Source: JAXMCI01 sp046349435 (GTDB lineage: Bacteria; Pseudomonadota; Alphaproteobacteria; Dongiales; Dongiaceae). From it: a DNA stretch of 64,000 nt. Positions 1 through 6,732 of the stretch are shown in pieces. The notes below the pieces were generated by a model. That model had not been told where the DNA came from and made no database searches. It was given only the letters and a program-made list of their open reading frames with translations. How positions within the stretch are numbered: position 1 is the first letter of the stretch; every line of letters begins with the position of its first letter. The position numbers and the translations under genes were made by a program. Where the stretch lies: positions 1-64,000 of the forward strand of contig JAXMCI010000027.1 of NCBI GenBank assembly GCA_046349435.1. Direction: 5' to 3'.

Positions 1-179
1 ACGATCTCGACCGGGTCGCGGCGGTCCTTGGGCGCCGTCCACCCGCCATGCGCCTCGCGCGTCACCTTGTTGCGCAGGCTCTTGCCATGCGCCCGCCGCT
101 CGGCCGGGGAGTGGTGGTGCCGCGGCGAGAGGATCTCATCCTGCACGGTGCGCGGCGCGCGGGCGGATGCACGAGCCAT
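1..179 (-). CDS. DUF2252 family protein, N-terminal part (runs off the window)
   Basis: Reading leftward from an ATG at 179, the frame stays open to base 1 (59 complete codons). The N-terminus reads MARASARAPRTVQDEILSPR, followed by a His/Arg-rich stretch, and then AHGGWTAPKDRRDPVEI just before the edge. That run of WxxPxDRxDPVEI is what I recall from the start of DUF2252 (COG4320) proteins, which are ~430 aa and resemble aminoglycoside-phosphotransferase/kinase folds; their function is unknown. The start has a good ribosome site (AGGAAGGAA, about 184-194 on the complement). The family call rests only on this N-terminal fragment. Confidence 0.6.
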   Translation of the reverse strand, partial: MARASARAPRTVQDEILSPRHHHSPAERRAHGKSLRNKVTREAHGGWTAPKDRRDPVEI

Positions 180-524
180 CACGGGTTCCTTCCTGGTGGC
201 GGCACGCCGGATCGGTGGCCGCAAGAATGTCACAGCGCAGGCTAGCGGTCGCCGACCGGCGCGTTTTGTCAGTTGGTGCCATGACGCGTTGAGGGCCGGG
301 CCGATCGGTCGCACCGCCGGGGAGGTCGGACGAATTGCATTGCCGCCATCGGGCTGCGGGCCTACGGTGCGGGCTGACCCGCTGGATCGACGGGCCGCCG
401 CTCTCACGACAGCGCCGCCGAAGAAGGCTGCGGAAGCGCAGCGAACGGCACGGATTTTCAGCAATCGGCCGGCTGATCCTCGAAGCCGGGCCGCGCGTCG
501 GCTCCACGAGGCAAGGAGAGCATC
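180..524. other. Intergenic stretch between divergent genes
   Basis: About 345 bases separate the leftward DUF2252 start from a small rightward gene. Apart from the Shine-Dalgarno sequences of the two flanking genes, I see no convincing reading frame, RNA gene or repeat. It presumably contains both promoters, but I cannot point to -35/-10 boxes. Confidence 0.5.
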
Positions 525-767
525 ATGACCAAGTCGGCGTCTGGCAGGTCGTCGCCGTGGGGCGATGTTGCGCAGCGCAACTCCGCGGGCCCGGCCAGCC
601 GGGCGGCTCAACAGGAGGTGCGCGCCCGCAAGGAGCGCGAGGCGATCCGCAAGGCGGACGAGGTCAAGCGGGCGAGGCTGCGCGAGCTGAGGCAGGCCCG
701 CGATGAGGTTGCCGCGACGGCAGCGGCAGCGGCAGCCCTCAAGGCCCCGAAGCTCGCCAAGGGCTGA
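525..767 (+). CDS. Small basic hypothetical protein
   Basis: This 80-aa protein starts MTKSASGRSSPWGDVAQRNS and is rich in Arg, Lys and Ala. Roughly residues 28-65 form a charged, probably helical segment (repeated ARKEREAIRKADEVKRAR-like heptads), followed by an Ala run and a short Lys tail. The ATG is preceded by AAGGAG about 8 bases upstream, which supports translation. It has no signal peptide or membrane segment. It converges on the cold-shock gene, with a perfect hairpin between them. I do not recognise the family; a small nucleic-acid-associated protein is possible from composition only. Confidence 0.6.
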   Translation: MTKSASGRSSPWGDVAQRNSAGPASRAAQQEVRARKEREAIRKADEVKRARLRELRQARDEVAATAAAAAALKAPKLAKG

Positions 768-798
768 CCCGCGCCGGGCCGCCGGAGCGCTCGGGGAA

Positions 799-823
799 GG
801 CGGGCGGCCGATGGCCGCCCGCC
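799..823. terminator. Perfect 11-bp hairpin between convergent genes
   Basis: Bases 799-809 (GGCGGGCGGCC) pair perfectly with 813-823 around a 3-base loop. The hairpin lies between the stop codons of two convergent genes, where a bidirectional terminator is expected. Neither side carries a T-run, so intrinsic termination would be imperfect, or the hairpin may act mainly in 3'-end protection. Confidence 0.55.
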
Positions 824-830
824 CCGGTTC

Positions 831-1037
831 TCAAAGCGACTTCAGATTGGTCGCCGAGGTCTTGCCCTGATGGCCCCGCTCGAGATCGAAGCTCACCTTC
901 TGGCCCTCGCGGAGTCCCTGCAGGCCGGCACGCTCGACGGCCGAGATATGGACGAACACGTCCTTCGAGCCGTCATCCGGCTGTATGAATCCGAAGCCCT
1001 TGGTGGGGTTGAACCACTTAACCGTACCGACGGCCAT
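831..1037 (-). CDS. cspA: Cold-shock domain protein (CspA family)
   Basis: This 68-aa single cold-shock domain is the usual length for CspA-type RNA/ssDNA chaperones. It shows MAVGTVKWFNPTKGFGFI at the N-terminus, with RNP1 (KGFGFI) and RNP2 (VFVHIS), and the usual C-terminal V-x-F-D...G..ATN ending. The aromatic residues that stack on nucleic-acid bases (W8, F9, F16, F18, F28, H30) are present. AGGAGAA lies just upstream of the ATG. The ~380 bases upstream lack another gene, which is compatible with a long 5' leader as in many cold-shock genes. Several paralogues per genome are common, so the exact cspA/cspX letter is a guess. Confidence 0.95.
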   Translation of the reverse strand: MAVGTVKWFNPTKGFGFIQPDDGSKDVFVHISAVERAGLQGLREGQKVSFDLERGHQGKTSATNLKSL

Positions 1038-1419
1038 GCATATTCTCCTGGAAGCAATGCTCGCCGGTTCGGCGGGACACTGATGAGCGGAATGTCGATA
1101 CAGGCGACGCGGAACGCGATCGCCTGAGGCGGGCCGATGAGGCCCGAGCGCGACCGCTTATTCAGTGCGCGCGATTTCCGGGCGAGTCAAAGCGAAAATT
1201 TTTCGGCCCGCGCCGAAACGGTCTTGCCGCCCTCCGCCGGCGGCGCCGAGACCTCCTCGCGGCAGCGTTCGTCGGGCGCCGCCCAGGCGAGGGGTGGCCC
1301 GCCGTTCCGCCGCCGCGCCGAGATAAATCGCCGGCAGCGGCGATAAGAGGGTAGGATCCGGTTTGCGTCTGGCCGGCCCCACCGAGGGTGGGGTCGCTTG
1401 GGCGGGAAAGGCCAGCGCC
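1038..1419. other. Intergenic stretch, cold-shock gene leader
   Basis: About 380 bases lie between the divergent cold-shock gene and the next rightward gene. Next to 1037 this is the probable long 5' untranslated leader of the cold-shock mRNA. A short inverted repeat (ATCGCCG...CGGCGAT, near 1326-1343) sits close to the rightward gene. I find no supported coding sequence; rightward frames here lack ribosome sites and family-like sequence. Confidence 0.45.
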
Positions 1420-1668
1420 ATGACCGAGTTCGCCGCGCCGCCATGCCAGCGCTTCATCGTCACCCGGTCCGGCGCGGGCTGGAGCGTGCGCGACGGACCG
1501 GAGAGGCACGGGCCCTACCTGTCGCGCCGCGATGCCGTGAGGGACGCAATCGACGCCGCCCGCGCCGCAGCCTCCGAAGGCAACCCGGCCGAGGTCGTCG
1601 ATCGCTCGGGCAAGGAGCAGGAGCTCGTCCTGTGGCGCTCCGGCGACAACCCGGAGCCCGGCACGTAG
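1420..1668 (+). CDS. Small DUF2188-like hypothetical protein
   Basis: The protein is 82 aa from the ATG at 1420 (MTEFAAPPCQRFIVTRSGAG). An in-frame upstream TTG at 1363 would add 19 unlikely residues. The pattern of an aromatic beta-strand start, a W-x-V-R-D segment, a 'SRRDAVRDAIDAARAAA' helix and a final 'ELVLW' strand resembles DUF2188-type small alpha/beta proteins. Those typically read W-x-V...A...A...A...evV..k.G. No signal peptide is visible. It is followed 92 bases later by another small orphan gene on the same strand. The family match is from pattern memory and weak. Confidence 0.5.
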   Translation: MTEFAAPPCQRFIVTRSGAGWSVRDGPERHGPYLSRRDAVRDAIDAARAAASEGNPAEVVDRSGKEQELVLWRSGDNPEPGT

Positions 1669-1760
1669 TGGGCGGCGGTCCGGGTCGCGCGAGCCCGCGG
1701 CGTCAAGCCGAATCCAGCCGCCCCGAGGGCGCGGCCTCTTGCACGGGAGAGACCTTCACG

Positions 1761-1952
1761 ATGACTCGGCACAGCTTCTCGGTCGGCGACGAGGTCAGGT
1801 TCGACCCGGGCATCTTCGAGCGCACCTCGGTTGCCGGCAGCTACTGCGTGGTCAAGCTGCTGCCGCCCGACGGGGCCGATCTGCAATACCGCGTTCGCAG
1901 CCTGAGCGATGGCCACGAGCGCGTGGCCCGGGAATTCCAGCTGCTGCGCTGA
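1761..1952 (+). CDS. Small hypothetical protein (SH3-like)
   Basis: The protein is 63 aa, starting MTRHSFSVGDEVRFDPGIFE at the ATG preceded by GGGAGAG. The sequence alternates strand-like hydrophobics with turns (VGDEVRF, YCVVKLLP, LQYRVRSL, HERVAREFQLL), which fits a small beta-barrel of the kind common in alphaproteobacterial orphan genes of about 60-70 aa. No transmembrane or export signal is present. Its function is unknown. It ends 45 bases before the stop of the leftward Rieske gene. Confidence 0.6.
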   Translation: MTRHSFSVGDEVRFDPGIFERTSVAGSYCVVKLLPPDGADLQYRVRSLSDGHERVAREFQLLR

Positions 1953-1997
1953 CGCGGGCGACCGGCCTGGCCGGCAGCCGGGCTCTCAGCCGGGGTC

Positions 1998-3167
1998 TCA
2001 GCCGGGCAGCGGACCCAGCCGGCGCGCCATGAAGCGGTAGAGGTCGAGGATGGTGCCCTCGAAATCGGCGGGGGCGAGCGGTCCCGCCTGGTGATGGCGC
2101 GAGCGCAGGCCGCGGGTCATGTCGAGCAGCACAGCCTTGTCCTCGGCCATGGTCTGCCGGAACAGCTCGACCGCCCACGAGACCGTGTCGTCGGGCCAGT
2201 CGGGCCCGAAGAAGATCAACCCCATCTTGACCCGCACCCGGTCGACCGCCTCCGGCTGCAGGCAGATGTAGGAGCTGTAGTCGGCGGCGCAGCCGACCGC
2301 GAACCCGGGCGGCACGGCGAACATCACGCAGTTGCCGGCCTCCTCGTCGGTGAGGTCGGGGTGACCCTTCTGCGTCCGCGGCAGCTCGGGCGAGAAGCCG
2401 GCACGGTAGCCGAGATAGGCCTCGCCCGGCGGGAAGTGCCGGCAGAGCCGCGTCGGGTTCACCTTGTGCAGGCTGTCCCGGTGCAGCGGCGACAGGTGGT
2501 AGCCTTCCATGTAGTTCTCGAGGAAGCACTTCCAGTTCGTCTCCCAGACCTCCTCGGCGGCGTAGCGGAGCTGCGCCTGCTCGAGGTGGTAGGAACGGAC
2601 ATTCGCCTCGAGCCCGGCCAGCCGCGGCGCCAGGGGCGGCGGCTCGGGGTCGAGGCAGACGAAGAGGAAGCCCAGCCATTCCGCCGCGGCGAACTCGGGC
2701 AGGCGGCAGCCCGCCGGGTCGAAGTCCGGCCGCGCCGGCAGGCGCGGCGCCGCCGCCAGCCGGCCGTCGAGGTCGTAGCTCCAGGCATGGTAGGGACAGG
2801 CGAGGCGTCTGCCATTGCCCTTGCCGCGGACCAGCAGGGCGCCGCGGTGCCGGCAGACATTGGAGAAGGCGCGGATCCGCCCCTCCAGGTCCTGCAGCAC
2901 GACGACCGGCTCGCCGCCGATCTCGACGGCGAGATGGTCGCCGGGCACCGCGATCTCCTCGCGGCGACCGATGCAGATCCACTCCCGGCGGAAGATCCGC
3001 TCGCGCTCGAGCGCCAGGATCGCCGGGTCGGTGTAGAAGGCGCTCGGCATCGACCAGGCCCGGTCGTAGGGCATGTCGGCCAGGCGGTCGAGCGCGGCGG
3101 CGACGTCCCCGGCGGGCGCGCCCCCCGCGCTCGGGCGCGCGGTCACCGGCTCAGCCGAGCGCGGCAT
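1998..3167 (-). CDS. Rieske non-heme iron oxygenase, alpha subunit
   Basis: This 389-aa protein is the normal length for the catalytic alpha subunit of ring-hydroxylating or N-demethylating Rieske oxygenases. The [2Fe-2S] site is C105-x-H107 ... C124-P-Y-H127. The mononuclear iron region reads NYMEGYHLSPLHR, with E221, H224 and H229 in the usual place (bridging acid and two His). This layout is as close to choline/betaine/carnitine-type monooxygenases as to aromatic dioxygenases, so the substrate is open. No ferredoxin reductase or beta subunit is next to it, so electrons must come from elsewhere. It overlaps the upstream binding-protein gene by 17 bases; a GTG a few codons inside is an alternative start. 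Confidence 0.9.
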   Translation of the reverse strand: MPRSAEPVTARPSAGGAPAGDVAAALDRLADMPYDRAWSMPSAFYTDPAILALERERIFRREWICIGRREEIAVPGDHLAVEIGGEPVVVLQDLEGRIRAFSNVCRHRGALLVRGKGNGRRLACPYHAWSYDLDGRLAAAPRLPARPDFDPAGCRLPEFAAAEWLGFLFVCLDPEPPPLAPRLAGLEANVRSYHLEQAQLRYAAEEVWETNWKCFLENYMEGYHLSPLHRDSLHKVNPTRLCRHFPPGEAYLGYRAGFSPELPRTQKGHPDLTDEEAGNCVMFAVPPGFAVGCAADYSSYICLQPEAVDRVRVKMGLIFFGPDWPDDTVSWAVELFRQTMAEDKAVLLDMTRGLRSRHHQAGPLAPADFEGTILDLYRFMARRLGPLPG

Positions 3168-4806
3168 TCTGCAGGAAGACGTGCGACATGGCCGTCGACT
3201 CGACGCCGCTGACGTTCTTCGCGGTGACGGTCAGGAAGTTGTAGAAGTAGCTGAAGATCACCGGCGTCTCGTCGAGCAGCAGGCGCTGGATCTGGCCGGC
3301 GGCGGCCCGCTGCGTGCCGAGGTCGAGCGCGCCGATATACTGGGCCACCAGCCCGTCATACGCCTTGCTTCGGAAGTGCGCGGAGTTCCAGGTGCCGGCG
3401 CTGGTGAGCGGCGCCGACAGCAGCACGTTGGGCACGCCGCGATGGCCGTAGTCGGTGGCGCCCATCACCGAGTCGAGCCAGTCCGACTGGCCGAACACCG
3501 CCTTGCCGTAATAGGCGTCCTGCGTCTCGACGTTGAGCTCGATCTGGACGCCGATCGCCTTGACCGCGTTCTGGATCACCACGACGTAGTCCGGGATCTC
3601 GATGTACTTCTCGGTGGTCAGCTTGACCTTGAAGCCGTCGGCGAGGCCGGCGGCGGCCATCAGCTGCTTGGCCTGGGCGATGTCCTGCGCGCGCTGCGGT
3701 ACCGAGCCGTCGGTCGAGGGGAAGACCGGCGCGAACGGGCTGTCGTTGCCGATGTCGGCGCGGCCGCGGAACAGCCCGGCGGTGATCTTCTTGCGGTCGA
3801 GGCAGAGCGCGATCGCCTGGCGCACCCGCTTGTCGGTGAAGGGCGCCATGTCGGTCCGCATGTGGACCTGGGTGTGGGCGGCGGAGCGCAGGCTGATGAT
3901 GGTGACGTCCGGATTGTTGAGTAGGGTCGCGCCCTGCAGCACCGGCACCTGGACGATGACGTCGACCTGGCCGCCCTGCAGCGCCAGGATCTGCGGCTGG
4001 ACGTCGGCATGGAAGGAGAACTCGGTGCGCGCCGGCAGCGCCTTGCGGCCCCAGTACGCCTCGTTGCGGACGAAGGACGAGCCGACCTTCGGCGTGTACT
4101 TCTCCAGCTTGAACGGGCCGGTCCCGATGAAGCTCGTCTCGAAGTCGCCGGCATAGTCGGCCGGCAGGATCACCGCGTTGTAGTTGTCGGAGGAGACGTA
4201 GTAGGGAAAGTTGCCGTTGGGCGCGTCGAGATGGAACTCGACGGTGGCATCGTCGACCTTGCGCGTGCCGCCCTTCGACAGCACGCCGGCGAAGGCGGAC
4301 AGCGCGTTCGAGGAGTTCTTCGGGTCGGCCAGCCGGTCCATGGTGGCGACGACGTCGTCGGCGCCGAGCGCCTTGCCGTTGTGGAACCTGACGCCCTGGC
4401 GCAGCTTGAAGGTCCAGACCGAGCCGTCGGCATTGGGCTTCCAGCTCTCGGCCAGCACCGGGCGAAGCTGGAGATCGCCGCCGGAGATGGCGAGGTACTC
4501 GGCAGTCTGGCAGAGCTGGATGAGGCCGCCGGAATCGGCGATGGTCACCGGGTCGATCGCCGCCGCCGGCATGTTCTGCGCCACGCGGATGGTGGCGTCC
4601 TCGGCGTGCGCCATGGCCGGGCGCAGCGCGGTGCGCAGCCCGCCGGCCAGCCCGAGCAGCAGCGGTGCCGACATGCCGAGCACGGTGCCGTGGCGCAGGA
4701 ACGCACGGCGGCCGATGCGGCCGGCGCGCAGCTCGTCGAGCAGGTCGTTCTCGACCTCGGTCAGGCCGCGGCGCACCGCATCCGATGTCCGGTCAGAACC
4801 CTTCAT
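3151..4806 (-). CDS. ABC transporter substrate-binding protein, family 5 (Dpp/Opp-like)
   Basis: This 551-aa periplasmic binding protein is of the peptide/nickel/opine class (SBP_bac_5). Residues 31-70 form a twin-arginine-like export signal (RR at 33-34 in GRRAFLRHG, a hydrophobic stretch, then AMAHAED), preceded by an unusually long 30-residue N-terminal extension. The mature part shows class-typical stretches such as VWTFKLRQGVRFHNGK and GTGPFKLEKY. GGGAGG lies just before the ATG. No permease or ATPase gene is nearby, so the transporter partners are elsewhere or shared. Its place between two oxygenase genes suggests it supplies their substrate. Confidence 0.93.
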   Translation of the reverse strand: MKGSDRTSDAVRRGLTEVENDLLDELRAGRIGRRAFLRHGTVLGMSAPLLLGLAGGLRTALRPAMAHAEDATIRVAQNMPAAAIDPVTIADSGGLIQLCQTAEYLAISGGDLQLRPVLAESWKPNADGSVWTFKLRQGVRFHNGKALGADDVVATMDRLADPKNSSNALSAFAGVLSKGGTRKVDDATVEFHLDAPNGNFPYYVSSDNYNAVILPADYAGDFETSFIGTGPFKLEKYTPKVGSSFVRNEAYWGRKALPARTEFSFHADVQPQILALQGGQVDVIVQVPVLQGATLLNNPDVTIISLRSAAHTQVHMRTDMAPFTDKRVRQAIALCLDRKKITAGLFRGRADIGNDSPFAPVFPSTDGSVPQRAQDIAQAKQLMAAAGLADGFKVKLTTEKYIEIPDYVVVIQNAVKAIGVQIELNVETQDAYYGKAVFGQSDWLDSVMGATDYGHRGVPNVLLSAPLTSAGTWNSAHFRSKAYDGLVAQYIGALDLGTQRAAAGQIQRLLLDETPVIFSYFYNFLTVTAKNVSGVESTAMSHVFLQNAALG

Positions 4807-4842
4807 GCCAGCCTCCCATGTCGTGTTTCGACGTTCGCTCGT

Positions 4843-5718
4843 TCAGCTTCGGCCCGGCCGGGCATCCCGCGCTCCGGTGCGGCCGTAGAAGATCATCCGC
4901 GTATGCTCCATCAGCCCGCGGCCGGGCTCGGAGGTGTAGCTCAGGATGGCGATGGTGCGCGGCGCGCCGCCGAAGCTCGGCGTCACCCGGTGCAGCGAGC
5001 GCGAGCCTTTGAACAGCACCAGCGCGCCCGGATCCTGCGACAGCTCGAGCACCTCGCGATGATCGCCCTCGAGGATGCGCCCGACCCGCGCGAAGCCCTC
5101 GGGCCCGTCCTCGCGGATGTTGGGGGCGTACTCGAAGACGCCGCCCTGCTCGGCCTGGCGCAGCATCAGGGTGACGGTGAATTTCGAGTTGTCGAAATGC
5201 CAGCCGAGGGCCTGGCCGTCGCCGTAGAAGTTGATGTTGATCGGTGCCAGCGGATCGGCGAACGGGAACATCTGCTCGATCCCGAGCGCCTCGCGGACGA
5301 AGCGGCGGAACCCTTCCCAGGCATAGAGGGTCCGCAGCGGCGAGGCGGGCGGGATCTCGTCGTCGGCCAGGATGGCCTTGACGCTGTCGACCAGGCGGTT
5401 GCGCGCATGGTCGGCCGGCAGCGCCGGGTCGGACGCGACGAGATAGACGTTGTGCGGCTGGCCGCAGACGAAGGCGGCGGGGCGCAGCGGGTCCGCCTCG
5501 GCCAGCACCCGGTCGATGGCGGCCGGCCGCAGGAAGCCCTCGAAGACGCAGGCGCCGCTCGCCGCCAGGCCGCGCCGTGCGGTCTCGAGCATCCCGGCAT
5601 AGCCGGCCGAGCCGGGCTCCTGCAGCGGATAACGCTCGAGATCGATCAGCCCGGCGAGATCCGCGGCCTCGTCCGGCACGCTGCCCGCGGAATGCCGCAC
5701 CCGTCCTGCCTCGGCCAT
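4843..5718 (-). CDS. 2-oxoglutarate/Fe(II)-dependent oxygenase
   Basis: This 291-aa protein has a jelly-roll facial triad, H174-F-D176 ... H243, with R254 placed to bind 2-oxoglutarate (APRTIAILSYTSEPG). The core GWHFDNSKFTVTLMLRQAE followed by GGVFEYAPNIR resembles free-amino-acid-type 2OG oxygenases related to the BesD halogenase group. The metal-binding carboxylate (D176) is kept, so hydroxylation or desaturation is predicted rather than halogenation. The start is ATG 5718; a GTG two codons upstream is possible. It follows the LysR gene by 115 bases and precedes the binding protein by 36. The substrate is unknown. Confidence 0.85.
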   Translation of the reverse strand: MAEAGRVRHSAGSVPDEAADLAGLIDLERYPLQEPGSAGYAGMLETARRGLAASGACVFEGFLRPAAIDRVLAEADPLRPAAFVCGQPHNVYLVASDPALPADHARNRLVDSVKAILADDEIPPASPLRTLYAWEGFRRFVREALGIEQMFPFADPLAPININFYGDGQALGWHFDNSKFTVTLMLRQAEQGGVFEYAPNIREDGPEGFARVGRILEGDHREVLELSQDPGALVLFKGSRSLHRVTPSFGGAPRTIAILSYTSEPGRGLMEHTRMIFYGRTGARDARPGRS

Positions 5719-5833
5719 TGCCACCGTCCGCCTCGCCTCGGAACGAGACTAGGTGGCGTACGGCCTTGCGGCAATTTCAAAATATGAAAGATAAGATTGA
5801 TCTTTCTGCAATGTCGGCCGCAAGGCGACGCGA

Positions 5834-6724
5834 TCAGTCCTGGCGCAGGAAGCGGCGCAGCTGCAGGGTCATCTGGTGGGCCGGCGAGCCCTTGCCGTCG
5901 CCCTGGCGCAGCAGGGCGGTCCAGGCGACGCGCAGGCCGCGCTCCGCCAGCGGCAGCGCCACCAGCCGCCGGTCCTCGATCTCCGCCCGCATCGCCCAGC
6001 GGCTCAGCACGGTGATTCCCTGGCCGCTGCGGACGACTGCCGCCGCCGACTCCGGCGTGTCGACGACGACGTAGCGCCGCGGCTTGACGCCGGCGGGCCT
6101 GAGAAAGCGCAGAAACTCGAAGCCCGGCGTTACCGCCATGTCGTAGGTGTAGTAGTCCTCCGGCTCGAGATCGGCCGGCTGCAGGCAGCTTCTGCCGGCC
6201 AGCCGGTGCGCCGGCGCCACCAGCGCCACCAGCTCGTCGTCGAACAGCGGCACCCGCCAGGTGCCGGGGAACTCGTCGATCAGCGGCGTCAGGACGACGT
6301 CGGCGACGCCGCTGGCCAGCGCCTCGGCCTCGCCGCCGGTGCTGTCGCCGACGATCTCGGCGCGCAGCCCGGGCATCGCCGTGCTGAGATGCGCGGTGAA
6401 GCCCGGCATCCAGGCGAAGCTGCGATAGATCGACATGCCGATCCGCAGCACCTGCCGGACCTCGTTGCCGAGATGGATTGCGACGCTCTCCGCCCGGTCG
6501 AGGTCCGCCAGCACCCGCTCCGCCGCCTGCAGCACGTACTCGCCGGCCGGCGTCAGCCGCACGCGGTTGCTGCTGTTGACGAAGAGCGCGACGCCGAGGC
6601 GGGCCTCCGCCTCGTCGATGCGCCGGGACACGGCCGAGGGCGTCAGCTTCAGGATCTCGCCGATGCGCGACAGGTTGCCCGTGTTGCGGAAGGCGGCGAG
6701 GACCTCGAGATGCTTGATCGTCAG
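5834..6724 (-). CDS. LysR-family transcriptional regulator (probable CTG start)
   Basis: This ~296-aa protein has a LysR winged helix at residues ~3-62 (IKHLEVLAAFRNTGNLSRI then LTPSAVSRRIDEAEARLG), followed by a two-lobed effector domain. There is no ATG, GTG or TTG in a sensible place. The frame upstream of the helix lacks these codons and runs into the neighbouring gene. The best starts are CTG at 6724 (giving (M)TIKHLEVL, a normal LysR N-terminus) or CTG at 6736, which would overlap the preceding stop as CTGA. It lies inside a same-strand gene block and probably controls the oxygenases and binding protein downstream. Family certain, start uncertain. Confidence 0.85.
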   Translation of the reverse strand: MTIKHLEVLAAFRNTGNLSRIGEILKLTPSAVSRRIDEAEARLGVALFVNSSNRVRLTPAGEYVLQAAERVLADLDRAESVAIHLGNEVRQVLRIGMSIYRSFAWMPGFTAHLSTAMPGLRAEIVGDSTGGEAEALASGVADVVLTPLIDEFPGTWRVPLFDDELVALVAPAHRLAGRSCLQPADLEPEDYYTYDMAVTPGFEFLRFLRPAGVKPRRYVVVDTPESAAAVVRSGQGITVLSRWAMRAEIEDRRLVALPLAERGLRVAWTALLRQGDGKGSPAHQMTLQLRRFLRQD

Positions 6725-6732
6725 CCGCGGGC

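Noticed and set aside
28..528. Plus-strand open frame through the left edge
   Set aside because: It is antisense to the DUF2252 N-terminus, starts with TTG, has no ribosome site and shows only Arg-rich low complexity.
4843..5718. Possible halogenase
   Set aside because: The carboxylate metal ligand (D176 in HFD) is retained; Fe/2OG halogenases have Gly or Ala there.
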